A stretch of DNA of 57,062 nucleotides from a bacterium (GCA_026394195.1 JAPKYS010000050.1:1-57062), one strand, 5' to 3'. Positions 19,575 to 28,259 are shown, numbered from the stretch's first letter. Numbers and translations: made by a program. The notes: generated by a model not told the origin, from the sequence alone.

Positions 19575-19619
19575 CTGATTGCGCTCAAGGGCAGTCTAAA
19601 ATGTCGCCGCTGTACTCGG

Positions 19620-20447
19620 CTACTTCAGTTCTTTCAGCCTGGCCTTCGCCTGGGAGGCTTCGGGCGCGCTGGGGTACTTGTCCACCAATTCCCCAAAGGC
19701 GGCTTTGGCTTCCTTTTTCTGCTTTAAAGCCAATTGGCAGAGCCCGATCTTGAACAAAGCGGAAGGGACCTTATTGCCTTGGGGATAACTGGTCAGTACC
19801 TGCTGGAATTTCACCAGAGCATCGGGATAATTGTGCTGAACGTATTCCGCTTCACCCAGCCAGTAGAGAGCATTATCCGCCAGTTCGGTATCGGGGAACT
19901 GCCGCAGGTACTCCTCGAAGCCGGATTTCGCCAGATCGTAATTCCCCTTGGTCAGATCCCGGTAGGCTTGGTCGTACAGTTCCCGCAGTTCAATGGTGGC
20001 GGTTCGAGTAGTGTCGGTGGTATCCGCAGCCGCTGATGACTTGGAGCCGTACTTCATTTCGTCGACGCGCTGCACTACGCCGGTCAAGCGCTGGCTGAGA
20101 TCGTTGAGCTGCGCTGAAAGGGTCTGCAGCTGGGATTCGATGTCATCCAGCCGGCTGCCGAAATAGGCTTTCTGCTGGCGTAGATCCGAGTCGCTGGCCA
20201 TCTCTTCGACCAGTTGGTCCTGGCGGATCTGCACTGTTTCCATGGTCATGCGCAGGTTTTCGACGTTCAGGTTGAGTGTATCCAGCCGGGCGCGGGTATA
20301 GTTGGAATTCTCTTTGAAGGAGAGAATTTCACTGCGGCTGGCGCAACCGGAAAACCCCAGAACCAAGAGCAGTAAGCATACTGAAAAAATGGGGAATCCC
20401 ATTTTGCCGAAGCAGGATTCCCCATTACGTTTTCCAGAACCGATCAT
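19620..20447 (-). CDS. cpoB: Tol-Pal system coordinator CpoB (YbgF)
   Basis: Periplasmic protein linking Tol-Pal to septal cell-wall synthesis. An N-terminal hydrophobic segment with a possible lipobox (GFSGC, Cys35) is followed by a coiled coil (about residues 45-125) and C-terminal TPR repeats (about 150-275). Its ATG overlaps the pal stop (ATGA), so it is coupled to pal. The classical E. coli protein has a cleaved signal; here a lipid anchor is possible. It is last in the tolQ-tolR-tolA-like-tolB-pal-cpoB order. Confidence 0.9.
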   Translation of the reverse strand: MIGSGKRNGESCFGKMGFPIFSVCLLLLVLGFSGCASRSEILSFKENSNYTRARLDTLNLNVENLRMTMETVQIRQDQLVEEMASDSDLRQQKAYFGSRLDDIESQLQTLSAQLNDLSQRLTGVVQRVDEMKYGSKSSAAADTTDTTRTATIELRELYDQAYRDLTKGNYDLAKSGFEEYLRQFPDTELADNALYWLGEAEYVQHNYPDALVKFQQVLTSYPQGNKVPSALFKIGLCQLALKQKKEAKAAFGELVDKYPSAPEASQAKARLKELK

Positions 20448-21019
20448 TTAATCACCAGAACAGCGCGGCGGTTTTTCGCCCAGGCTGCTTCGGCATGACC
20501 CGGGTCGGCCGGGCGCTCTTCACCGTAGCTGATGACCTGGAAGCGATCCGCTGCGAGACCTGATTCGATGAAGAAGCTCTTTACTGAACCAGCGCGCTTC
20601 TCACCTAAAGCCAGGTTGTACTCGGTGGTGCCGCGTTCGTCACAGTGTCCTTCGATCGTGGCAGTCCAACTGGCGTACTTCTGCAGAACGCCGGCGTCAA
20701 ATTCGGCGGCGGAACGGGCATCTGGACGCAGGTTGGACTTGTCGTAATCAAAGTAGACCATCTGCAGAGACGACTTGGCACCCTGCTCGGCTTCGCGAGC
20801 AGCTTTTTCTGCGGCTTCACGCTTGGCGCGCTCGGCGGCTTCGATTTCGGCGGCTGCGCGGGCAGCCTGACCGGCGGTATCCGGCGCGGCTACGATCGGC
20901 GCAGCGGGAGGCGCTTCTTCCTTGACAGGCGGTTTCTTGGCACAGCCAACTGCAAGCACTCCGATCAAAAGCATTAAGCCTGCCAACAGCAGAATGCGGT
21001 TGAGGGTTGATTTTTTCAT
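20444..21019 (-). CDS. pal: Peptidoglycan-associated lipoprotein Pal
   Basis: Outer-membrane lipoprotein that binds peptidoglycan and TolB. Signal peptide and lipobox end at Cys26 (AVGC); an Ala/Glu-rich linker follows (about 50-80). The OmpA-like domain (about 85-191) has VYFDYDKSNLRPDA, IEGHCDERGTTEYN, GEKRAGSVKSF and the final AKNRRAVL with peptidoglycan-contact Arg residues. At 191 residues it is slightly longer than in E. coli owing to the linker. GGAAAGG precedes the ATG. Confidence 0.95.
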   Translation of the reverse strand: MKKSTLNRILLLAGLMLLIGVLAVGCAKKPPVKEEAPPAAPIVAAPDTAGQAARAAAEIEAAERAKREAAEKAAREAEQGAKSSLQMVYFDYDKSNLRPDARSAAEFDAGVLQKYASWTATIEGHCDERGTTEYNLALGEKRAGSVKSFFIESGLAADRFQVISYGEERPADPGHAEAAWAKNRRAVLVIK

Positions 21020-21071
21020 TGGTTTACCTTTCCAATAGGTGATGGTTATTATTAGTATTCTGATCTATTAT

Positions 21072-22433
21072 TTATGGTTCTTTAGTGTTGTTGATCCCTA
21101 TATCTCCCATATTTTCCAGCACTGGCGACCAGGTCGGGTTGGAACAGTTCATGGTACCCGTGGTGGCGATCTCGACACCTCGACCGTAAATGTCCATGGT
21201 ATAGATCTGGAAGATCCCGGTCCGGTCCGAAGTGAAGGCGATGCGCATCCCATCCGGAGACCAGGATGGATCCATATTGTATCCGGGTCCGGTCGTGGCC
21301 TTGACGTGCCTTTCACCTCGAGGATCGGTGACGTAGATCTGAAATCCGTCAGTATCCCGGCGAACGTAGGCGATCAGATCCCCTCGTGGAGACCAGGCAG
21401 GGGAATCGTTGTATTCTCCAATCATCGTCAGCCTGCGCTGATTGGCGCCGTCAGTATCCATGATAAACACCTGCGGCTTTCCTAATTGATCGGACGTATA
21501 GGCGATCTCATGTCCGCTCGGCGACCAGCAGGGCGACGTTTCGATCGACCAGCTGTAGGTCAAGCGTTTCGCCACACCACCGTCGGTGCGGCAGACGTAG
21601 ATCTCGGCGTTGCCGTCGACCGATGAACTGTAGGCCAGCCACTGACCGTCGGGCGACCAGGCAGGCGCCTGATCTACGCCGGGTGCGCTGAAAAAGGGTC
21701 TGGAACTTTTCGCATCGAGGTCGTAGATGAAAATGTCCGCCTGATACACTCCGAAGCTGGTAAATGCGATCTGCTTGCCGTTGGGCGACCAAGCCGGGGA
21801 CAGCACCGGATTCTTTTCCCAGGTATGCCGCACCAGGTCGAAGCCATCGAAGGTCATGGAAAACAGTTCCTTGACGCCGTCCACCTGCCCGCTGAAAGCG
21901 ATCCGAGTTTCCGTGATGGCGGGTTCGCCGGTGCATTGTCGGATCACGTCCGCAGCGATGCGGTGCGCAATGGGGCGGGCTTTATCCCGGGCGAACTGGT
22001 ACTCTTTTTCCCAGAAGGGCTTAGCATTAAAATCCGAGCGCAGGCGCATTTTTACACGAAGATTCAGTCCAACCGCGTACACCCCATCAAGATAGGTGAC
22101 CGCCCGCCGCAGGTGAGCCGCGCCGACGGTATCAGGTTTGACGTTGGGCAGCCGCAGGTCGAAGAGCGCGCATAAAGTCAGATCACGAACCAGCACCTGG
22201 TTCAGAGTATCCGCCGCCGGATCCGTCAGGCTGTCACCACTCTTAACGCCCAGGTAGTGCAACAGGATCCGGTCGGCCAGCGCCACACGGCTTCTGAGGA
22301 ATACTTCACAGATGTGTTTGGCTTCGGCAGCGGTGGTGCTGTCCTGAGCCTGAAGCGGCGCCCGGAGGCAGATCGACGAAACTACAATGATGACAAAGAA
22401 CAGAATTGATCTATTGTGAAGCGACGAATTCAA
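21072..22433 (-). CDS. tolB: Tol-Pal translocation protein TolB
   Basis: Periplasmic propeller protein connecting TolA and Pal. The signal peptide (SILFFVIIVVSSICLRAPLQA) precedes an N-terminal alpha/beta domain (about 40-170) and a six-bladed propeller of WSPDG/WSPNG repeats (SPAWSPNGKQIAF, PAWSPDGQWLAY, PCWSPSGHEIAY, PAWSPRGDLIAY, PSWSPDGMRIAF). I place the start at TTG 22431-22433 because GGGAG sits 6 bases upstream and the signal peptide then begins naturally; ATG 22458-22460 is the alternative. Either way it overlaps the end of the TonB/TolA-like gene. The last blade ends close to the stop. Confidence 0.92.
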   Translation of the reverse strand: MNSSLHNRSILFFVIIVVSSICLRAPLQAQDSTTAAEAKHICEVFLRSRVALADRILLHYLGVKSGDSLTDPAADTLNQVLVRDLTLCALFDLRLPNVKPDTVGAAHLRRAVTYLDGVYAVGLNLRVKMRLRSDFNAKPFWEKEYQFARDKARPIAHRIAADVIRQCTGEPAITETRIAFSGQVDGVKELFSMTFDGFDLVRHTWEKNPVLSPAWSPNGKQIAFTSFGVYQADIFIYDLDAKSSRPFFSAPGVDQAPAWSPDGQWLAYSSSVDGNAEIYVCRTDGGVAKRLTYSWSIETSPCWSPSGHEIAYTSDQLGKPQVFIMDTDGANQRRLTMIGEYNDSPAWSPRGDLIAYVRRDTDGFQIYVTDPRGERHVKATTGPGYNMDPSWSPDGMRIAFTSDRTGIFQIYTMDIYGRGVEIATTGTMNCSNPTWSPVLENMGDIGINNTKEP

Positions 22434-23064
22434 AGTGGACTCCCAGACGGTCGCTCCCAAATGCGGGAGGTAACGCCGGTAACGGATTGGATCTCAGCAC
22501 GGCTCGTTGAGCTTCCTGATCGAACAGGAACTGCCCTGATTTTTCTTCCAATTTCACTTCGGAAATTTTCCCGCTCTGGTCAATGACGAAGTAGACCACA
22601 GCTTTTAACCCAATGGCTTGCTTGGGACTTATCGCCGGTTTGAAATTGGCCAATATTTTTATTTGTATATTGTTAAGATAATAGGGATAAGGAAAATTGG
22701 CTCCATCCAAACGCATGGTGGTTCCGCCTGACCCCCCCTGTCCTGCAGCCGTGTTGGTGTCGCTCTGCTTGGAGCGGCTCGCCTGGCCGGCTTCGTCAAC
22801 CTTTTTCGCCATCCCTTTGCCGGGCGGTTCCACCTTGGCTCTTTTATTAACCTTCGGTTTGGCTTCTTCCTGAGGTTTCACCTCTGAGCCGGCTTTTATC
22901 TGAGAGGCTGCAATCCCCGGACGACCCGATGGAGCGATCAACCTGACCGGATGAAATTGGACCGATGAAATTTTTGTGCGCGGTGCGTTGGAGGTTGCCA
23001 ACACAAGAGCAATAATAAGAACGTGCAGCACGCCCGAAAGAATATAGGCGTTGCGCAGATACAT
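22411..23064 (-). CDS. TonB/TolA-like energy transducer
   Basis: A 217-residue inner-membrane-anchored periplasmic protein. Residues 8-24 form the membrane anchor, about 45-115 a Lys/Pro/Glu-rich spacer, and 125-217 a TonB C-terminal-type domain (FVIDQSGKISEVKLEEKSG, AVLRSNPLPALPP). Placed between tolR and tolB it should play the TolA part, passing proton-motive energy from TolQR to TolB-Pal. It is much shorter than E. coli TolA, as is common outside Proteobacteria. GAGGTAACG precedes the ATG. Confidence 0.85.
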   Translation of the reverse strand: MYLRNAYILSGVLHVLIIALVLATSNAPRTKISSVQFHPVRLIAPSGRPGIAASQIKAGSEVKPQEEAKPKVNKRAKVEPPGKGMAKKVDEAGQASRSKQSDTNTAAGQGGSGGTTMRLDGANFPYPYYLNNIQIKILANFKPAISPKQAIGLKAVVYFVIDQSGKISEVKLEEKSGQFLFDQEAQRAVLRSNPLPALPPAFGSDRLGVHFEFVASQ

Positions 23065-23066
23065 CG

Positions 23067-23474
23067 TTACCTCGGCCTGGGAGGTTCGGTGACCAATCCC
23101 ACGTCAATCGCTCCGGCTTGCCGAAGCAGATCCAGAGCATTGACGATTTCCTGGTACGGGAGACTCCCATCCGCCCGGACGTACACCGGCCGCGGATTGG
23201 CAGGAGAATAGATCTGTTTGAATGCGCTGCCGAAATCTGCCTTGGATACCTGGCTGTTATCAATAAAGACAATATCACCTTTTGCCAGGATGACTTCGAT
23301 GCCTTCAGCGGATCTCGGTTCAGCCTTCTTCGACGTCGGCAGGCTGACGTCATAAGCCGCTTTCAGCATTGGAGCGCTGATCATGAAAATAATGAGCAGC
23401 ACCAGAAATACGTCAACTAAGGGCGTGACGTTAATTTCCGCCATACGCGATTGCTGAAATTCTACCGGTTTCAT
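23067..23474 (-). CDS. tolR: Tol-Pal proton-channel subunit TolR (ExbD family)
   Basis: A 135-residue biopolymer-transport protein with one N-terminal membrane helix (INVTPLVDVFLVLLIIFMI) carrying the conserved Asp that conducts protons, and a periplasmic domain ending in DVGLVTEPP. Its ATG overlaps the tolQ stop (ATGA). It partners TolQ in the inner membrane. Confidence 0.92.
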   Translation of the reverse strand: MKPVEFQQSRMAEINVTPLVDVFLVLLIIFMISAPMLKAAYDVSLPTSKKAEPRSAEGIEVILAKGDIVFIDNSQVSKADFGSAFKQIYSPANPRPVYVRADGSLPYQEIVNALDLLRQAGAIDVGLVTEPPRPR

Positions 23475-24145
23475 GGCGATGCGCTGCTGTTTTGCGGTTT
23501 GCGGGATCTCACGGCTAAAAGCAGATCAGTCGAAAAATCTTCCAGAGCCCGAGATTCAGTGCGCAGCATTCCCAGATAAAAATTATAAGCGACTACGGCA
23601 GGAATCGCCGCAGCCAATCCGGCTGCAGTGGCTATCAATGCTTCGGCAATCCCCGGCGCCACCACTGCCAGTGAGGTCGATCCCCAGGTGCCGATATTCA
23701 GAAAGGAACGCATCACACCCCAAACGGTGCCGAACAACCCGATGAAGGGACAGGCAGAACCGACCGATGCCAGAATTCCGAGACGGCTTTCCAGCCTGGC
23801 GATTTCAGCGGCGCCCTGTTTTTGCAGCAGGCGCGCTAACGCGTCCTCGTCGCCTTCAAGGCGATGCGTCGCAAAATAATCCTGATATACTTTATGAAAA
23901 ACCCGCGTCACGGACGCTTGCGGTGTTCGATTGAGCCGGCGCCGCAAGTCTTCGGGATCGAAGCTGTTCCATTGGTAATCACCAAACTGCTTGCGAGCTT
24001 TCTTGCTGCGCCAGAACACCCACCCCTTCTCGATGATGATACCCCAGGTGATGACCGACAGTGCAAAGAGCAGGAATAACACGCCTTTGGCAAGCCCAGA
24101 GGCTGACTGAATCAAGGTGACCAGGTCTAAAGAAAAACTCTCCAT
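23471..24145 (-). CDS. tolQ: Tol-Pal proton-channel subunit TolQ (MotA/ExbB family)
   Basis: Inner-membrane channel protein with three helices: one near the N-terminus (GVLFLLFALSVITWGIIIEKG) and two in the C-terminal half (SVGSACPFIGLFGTVWGVM and ALIATAAGLAAAIPAVVAYN), with the conserved motifs of the MotA/TolQ/ExbB channel. ATG 24145 is chosen; a TTG two codons earlier is also possible. It is the first tol gene and has its own promoter about 75-100 bases upstream, so the tol-pal unit can be expressed separately from ybgC and the nitrilase gene. Confidence 0.92.
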   Translation of the reverse strand: MESFSLDLVTLIQSASGLAKGVLFLLFALSVITWGIIIEKGWVFWRSKKARKQFGDYQWNSFDPEDLRRRLNRTPQASVTRVFHKVYQDYFATHRLEGDEDALARLLQKQGAAEIARLESRLGILASVGSACPFIGLFGTVWGVMRSFLNIGTWGSTSLAVVAPGIAEALIATAAGLAAAIPAVVAYNFYLGMLRTESRALEDFSTDLLLAVRSRKPQNSSASP

Positions 24146-24217
24146 TGTCAAGGTGGTGAATTGGCTGGTTGCGAGTGTGGATCAGGTTCAAGGCAAAATG
24201 TTTTGTATCTGTTAGAT

Positions 24218-24247
24218 AATATAAGGCAAATTAGTTCGGAAAGGCAA
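24218..24247 (-). promoter_or_regulatory. Promoter of the tol-pal operon
   Basis: Minus strand TTGCCT (24242-24247), 18-base spacer, TATATT (24218-24223): the same hexamers as the feo promoter. The start would be near 24211. Confidence 0.5.
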
Positions 24248-24306
24248 GCCTTTTCTTCGTCTTCTCCTTTAATTTTTTTCCCTTGTGCGATTTTAAATCA
24301 TTTGAA

Positions 24307-25095
24307 TTATAAATTTATCACCGCTTTGTATTCGTTGAGACCATCGGATTTCGGCACGGAACGCAGGCGGTCCAAATCCAATTCACTCACCAGCGTCTTT
24401 TCCAGACGTTCTTCCCGCGGCAGGATTCGGGAGATGATTTCCGAAGGCGAACAGATCAGGCTTCTGCCCTGGAGCTGCTTACCCATGAAAGTTCCCACGC
24501 CGCAAGTTTTTAAAAGGTAGGCATTAGCAGCCTTGGCTCCAGCCATGAATATATCTTGATCCCGACGATATTTATCCTGAATCGTATCTTCCGGCAGGAA
24601 GGGGCTCACCGTGGGGATGGCGATCAGATCCGGTTTAAGGAGCGATAGCGCTTTGAAATTTTCAGGAAGCAGTACGTCAGCGCAGATCAGGACGGCTAAG
24701 CGGATGCCGCGTACTTCAAAAATCGCAGGTTCCTGCCCCGGCGAGATATCCGAGTCCCGTTCCCGATCGGTCAAGCGTATTTTGCGATAGCTGCCCACGT
24801 GTCGCCCGCAATCGAAAACGTGACAGGCGTTATAATACCTGGTACCTTCCCTTTCGATCAGCGATCCTCCTATAACCACACCGACCAACCTGCGGGAAAA
24901 AGATTCCAGTTGATTCAGAATGTTCTGACGATGATGCGCAGTTTCAATCTGATTTCTGCAATTCGATGGGACGAAAAAATACTCGGGCAGGCAGACGACG
25001 TCAATTCCGGCATCCCGAAGGCGATCCAGTTCCACCGGCTGTACCACCCCACCCATTCTCTTCTGCAGCGCAGCGACCTTAAGTGTCCAGCTCAA
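24307..25095 (-). CDS. Carbon-nitrogen hydrolase (nitrilase superfamily)
   Basis: A 262-residue amidase/nitrilase-fold enzyme with the complete triad: E38 (CLPEYF), K105 (YRKIRL) and C138 (LICADVLLPE). It hydrolyses a non-peptide C-N bond; the substrate is unknown. Translation starts at a TTG that overlaps the stop of the thioesterase gene (TTGA), with AAAGGAG 5 bases upstream, a clear coupled start. It sits between a ybgC-like gene and tolQ. A role in lipoprotein or envelope chemistry is tempting but not shown; it lacks the membrane segments of Lnt. Confidence 0.85.
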   Translation of the reverse strand: MSWTLKVAALQKRMGGVVQPVELDRLRDAGIDVVCLPEYFFVPSNCRNQIETAHHRQNILNQLESFSRRLVGVVIGGSLIEREGTRYYNACHVFDCGRHVGSYRKIRLTDRERDSDISPGQEPAIFEVRGIRLAVLICADVLLPENFKALSLLKPDLIAIPTVSPFLPEDTIQDKYRRDQDIFMAGAKAANAYLLKTCGVGTFMGKQLQGRSLICSPSEIISRILPREERLEKTLVSELDLDRLRSVPKSDGLNEYKAVINL

Positions 25096-25493
25096 AGAAA
25101 CTCCTTTTGAAAACTTTCCGGTACGTTGGCGGGCTGCATGGTCTTTCGATCCAGAAAGACAGCGATGAATTTTCCCCGGCTCACCAATGATCTATCGGGA
25201 AGTCTATAGATTTTCTGTTGGATTGTGATGGAACTATTACCTTTTTCCGTCACCTCGCCGACAATTTCTATCTTATCTGAAATAGTCAGAGGTTCGATGT
25301 AATCGATTTCGGCGCGGGCGATGACGAAGATGTAACCTTCACTCCAAAGTGAACCGAAAGAAAGCCCGCGTTGTTCCAGATACTCTACTCTGGCTTGTTC
25401 GTAGTAATTGAAAAAGACCGCATTGTTGACATGCCCATACCCATCCAGTTCGTAGGAACGGACTTTAAGTCTGCAGGCAAGCTTCCGGGTCAT
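25092..25493 (-). CDS. ybgC: Acyl-CoA thioesterase of the YbgC/4HBT hot-dog family
   Basis: A 133-residue hot-dog thioesterase hydrolysing acyl-CoA or acyl-ACP. The active-site region ELDGYGHVNNAVFFNYYEQAR has the catalytic Asp-x-x-x-H-V-N pattern of the 4HBT family. ATG 25493 is used; a GTG two codons upstream is possible. In many Gram-negatives ybgC heads the tol-pal operon; here it lies two genes before tolQ, on the same strand and coupled to the nitrilase gene, which supports the ybgC label. FadM-type thioesterases look similar. Confidence 0.78.
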   Translation of the reverse strand: MTRKLACRLKVRSYELDGYGHVNNAVFFNYYEQARVEYLEQRGLSFGSLWSEGYIFVIARAEIDYIEPLTISDKIEIVGEVTEKGNSSITIQQKIYRLPDRSLVSRGKFIAVFLDRKTMQPANVPESFQKEFL

Positions 25494-25513
25494 CTGCACC
25501 GATTTGATCAGGT

Positions 25514-25714
25514 TTAGTCGTCTTTATAGCGTTCTGAACGCAGAGCCGTCAGCATTTTCCGCTTGCGAATGCGTTGTAGTCGGTCTGAATCGGTGGCAAT
25601 GCTGAGGCGGATAGTGTCTTCCCCATCTTCGACAGGGACGTTTTCAAATTCAAAGTCGTGTTCTGAACGCAAGCGTCTTAAGCGCTCGATTTCGATTTTT
25701 TTCTTCGCGTCCAT
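25514..25714 (-). CDS. Small charged hypothetical protein
   Basis: Sixty-six residues, rich in Arg, Glu and Asp, with no signal or membrane segment. I do not recognise a family. It lies 20 bases before the thioesterase gene on the same strand and probably belongs to its transcript. The in-frame ATG is at 25712-25714 with GGGTGAACG upstream. The regular spacing of basic and acidic residues suggests helices. Confidence 0.55.
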   Translation of the reverse strand: MDAKKKIEIERLRRLRSEHDFEFENVPVEDGEDTIRLSIATDSDRLQRIRKRKMLTALRSERYKDD

Positions 25715-25872
25715 CGTTCACCCAGATGCGAGATTATAGAGACGAATTCTCGATCATTGAAGGGTAGCGGTTGACCGCCTGAATCCCAGACGAAAAATCC
25801 GATGCATCCCGTCTGTAACGAATATGAAGACTTGATCACGGCTTGCAAATGAGATACGGCAATTTCGCGGTT

Positions 25873-26439
25873 TTATTGAGCCGCTGATACGGATTTATTT
25901 CCCAGGCCGAAATCGAAAGCTTGGAGGTTCAGACCGCGGAAGCGTTCCGGAGACACCTCTCCGACTACTTGACGGAGTGCTTCCGTCTCCAACGGAAAAT
26001 CTCTAAAACGTCCGGCAAAGCCGATCAAGATGAGGTTAAGCACCAGGGGCGCTCCCATTTGCATAGCCGTCGCAGAAGCATCAAAACTGTGGAGTACGAT
26101 GTTTTTTTCTGCAAGGATCGATTTTATTTTTTCGGGGATATAGTCCAGATTCGGGGCATCAATGAAAGCCACGCCGCCGTCCTTCAAGTAAGCGAGGTTG
26201 CCAAATATCTCACCCTTTTCAAAGCAGAAGAGGTAATCCGCGCCGCCGCGCCGGATCAAGGGTCCGCGAAAGCTGCCGATCTTCAGATGTGAGGTTACCG
26301 ATCCGCCGCGCTGGCTCATGCCGTGAGTCTCCGATCCGATAACCCCCTGCCCTTTCCTCACGGCAACCTCTGAGAGGATTTTCGTAGCGAAGAGGATCCC
26401 CTGTCCACCGACTCCACAAAGTAATATCTGTTGATTCAT
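25873..26439 (-). CDS. 2-oxoacid:acceptor oxidoreductase gamma subunit (indolepyruvate oxidoreductase beta/IorB type)
   Basis: A 188-residue subunit of a ferredoxin-dependent 2-oxoacid oxidoreductase. It opens with LLCGVGGQGILFATKIL and has SETHGMSQRGGSV, the signature of the gamma/IorB domain. ATG 26437-26439 is preceded by GAAGG and fits the family start; the longer frame adds 16 residues. The complementary TPP-binding alpha subunit is not adjacent: the 315 bases upstream hold no gene and the next gene is on the other strand. It may pair with a subunit encoded elsewhere. Confidence 0.88.
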   Translation of the reverse strand: MNQQILLCGVGGQGILFATKILSEVAVRKGQGVIGSETHGMSQRGGSVTSHLKIGSFRGPLIRRGGADYLFCFEKGEIFGNLAYLKDGGVAFIDAPNLDYIPEKIKSILAEKNIVLHSFDASATAMQMGAPLVLNLILIGFAGRFRDFPLETEALRQVVGEVSPERFRGLNLQAFDFGLGNKSVSAAQ

Positions 26440-26754
26440 AATGCCTTCAATTGATTGACTATCGGATGCAAGTCTCTTTTTTACCATGACAATTTACGCA
26501 AAAAAGTCCCCAAGATCAATCTAAAAATCAGAAATCGCGACTGCACCTCATTTCGGCACTGAACTTGCGAGTATGAGGATAGACGTCAATCAATAAGGTC
26601 AGCCTAATCATCTGTTTTTACGGCGATTATCACCAATAGTACGAGTAATAGACGAGTCCGGAAACCCGGCCGTCGGGAATAATTTTCCACCCCCGGGGAA
26701 AGAAAAGCCACAGTCGCGCCGCTGCAAACCGCCGATGGTAAGGAGTCCAGGATC
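26440..26754. other. Divergent intergenic region with a possible structured leader
   Basis: No gene. The half next to the glycosyltransferase (about 26655-26750) is GC-rich and could fold (for example CCGG-AAAC-CCGG, a TTTCC/GGAAA stem, and ACC/GGT flanking CCGAT), just before the AAGGAG ribosome site. I could not match it to a known riboswitch class. Confidence 0.25.
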
Positions 26755-27999
26755 ATGAAATGCAAAGCGAGCATCATTATTCCAGTACGCAATAAACTGG
26801 AATTCACTCAAAAATGCCTCGAATCACTCTTCGCTGCAGTACCGCAGGTTTCTCACGAAATCATCGTCGTGGACAATGCTTCGGATGACGGAACCGCCAC
26901 CTATCTGGAACAAAAGCAAAATGAATTTCTGCTGACCTGGATCCGCAACGATCCGCCGAAACCGTTCGCAGCGTCCTGTAACGTCGGAGCCCGGGCAGCG
27001 AATGGTCAATACCTGGTCTTTCTGAACAACGATACGGAAGCCTATCCCGACTGGTTGGATGCTATGGTCGAGGTGGCGGAACGGTCGCCGCTGATCGGCG
27101 CGGTTGGAGCCAAACTGCTCTATCCGGATATGACTATTCAGCATGCCGGCGTGGCTTTTTACCGCCATAAATCGCGCAACGTGATCGGACCATTCCACGT
27201 CTTCAGGTCATTCCCTCCTGACGTCGTCGCCGTCAACAAGGAGCGTGAATTTCAAGCGGTGACGGGCGCTTGCCTGCTGACTCCGAAATCGGTCTTTGAA
27301 GAGGTGGATGGATTCGATGAACGCTACGTCAACTGCTTCGAAGACGTGGACTACTGCTTGACGCTACGGGAAAAAGGATACAAGATTATCTACACTCCCC
27401 GAGCCGTCCTGATTCACCATGAAGGGCAGACGCCGGGAAGAAAAGAATACGAAAATCATTCTGCGCAAATTTTGTTTCAAAAATGGAATGACCGCATGAT
27501 TGAAGATGCTGAAGACTATATCCTGCCGGAAGGCTTTGCCATTGAAGAAGGAGGAGATGGAACGCTTATGATCTATGCCGGAACCGAACTGAAGGACTGG
27601 TGGAAGGGGATCAGGCAACTGGAACAGTACGAACAGTGGCAGATGATTCTTTCGGAACTCACCAACCTGGAATCCATCCTCGGCAGCAACAACGCCGGTT
27701 TCTGGCAGCTGCGAGGGAAGTGTTATCTGAAGATGGGAGATCTGCGCAATGCCCGTCTGGCTTATGCCAGATCGCAAACGCTGGATCCGCAGGCGGTGGA
27801 ACCCAAATGGGGGTTGGTCGAGGTGGCTCTGGCGGAAACGAAGACGCGGGAAGCCAAGACGCGCATCAATCGGCTGCTGGCGCAATATCCCGACGATCAG
27901 CGCCGCGAAACCTGGGAAGAGACCTTATACGAAATCAATAGAGGTTTACGGCTGGAAGTCGAGGCGGCTGAACCTCTTGAAACGACGGAAAGATCGTAA
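26755..27999 (+). CDS. GT2 glycosyltransferase with C-terminal TPR region
   Basis: A 414-residue GT-A-fold transferase. Residues 5-230 are the GT2 domain: SIIIPVRNKLEFTQKCLESL, VVDNASDDGT, the metal-binding NND in LVFLNNDTEAYP, TGACLLTPKSVFEEVDGFDE and EDVDYCLTLREKGYKI. The C-terminal third has TPR-like helices (FWQLRGKCYLKMGDLRNAR). AAGGAG precedes the ATG. It stands alone, away from the polysaccharide cluster at 48-57 kb. Acceptor and sugar are unknown; the TPR part may recruit a protein or lipid partner. Confidence 0.86.
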   Translation: MKCKASIIIPVRNKLEFTQKCLESLFAAVPQVSHEIIVVDNASDDGTATYLEQKQNEFLLTWIRNDPPKPFAASCNVGARAANGQYLVFLNNDTEAYPDWLDAMVEVAERSPLIGAVGAKLLYPDMTIQHAGVAFYRHKSRNVIGPFHVFRSFPPDVVAVNKEREFQAVTGACLLTPKSVFEEVDGFDERYVNCFEDVDYCLTLREKGYKIIYTPRAVLIHHEGQTPGRKEYENHSAQILFQKWNDRMIEDAEDYILPEGFAIEEGGDGTLMIYAGTELKDWWKGIRQLEQYEQWQMILSELTNLESILGSNNAGFWQLRGKCYLKMGDLRNARLAYARSQTLDPQAVEPKWGLVEVALAETKTREAKTRINRLLAQYPDDQRRETWEETLYEINRGLRLEVEAAEPLETTERS

Positions 28000-28057
28000 G
28001 GTTTCCACACCAGGGCGCTTTCGCCAGCTGGCGGAAGTCCTTACGCATCACCTTTGC

Positions 28058-28129
28058 GGAGGCGGGGTGGACTCCACCCCGCAACTTGTACTGGTTGAGG
28101 GCAACCCAGCCTCCACGCGAAATAATTAT
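28058..28129 (-). repeat. Dispersed intergenic palindromic repeat, copy 2
   Basis: Reverse-orientation relative of 12630-12713: on the minus strand AATTATTTCGCGTGG, a CTGGGTTGCCC/CCAG segment, then GGGGTGG-AGT-CCACCCC and CCTCC. It lies just after the GT2-TPR gene. Confidence 0.65.
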
Positions 28130-28259
28130 CTGAATCACTGATTACACTGACGTCACTGATCCACCTGAGGCGGACAGGTTCCGCTGATGAAAACGTCGTC
28201 GCCGCCCTCGCCGCCGATACCCCAACCGGGCGCACGCCCTGCGCCCCTACGCATTTCTT

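Noticed and set aside
26655..26754. Cyclic-di-GMP (GEMM) or cobalamin riboswitch before the GT2-TPR gene
   Set aside because: Short matches (AAGCCAC, CCGATGG) are present but the conserved order and core stems are not.
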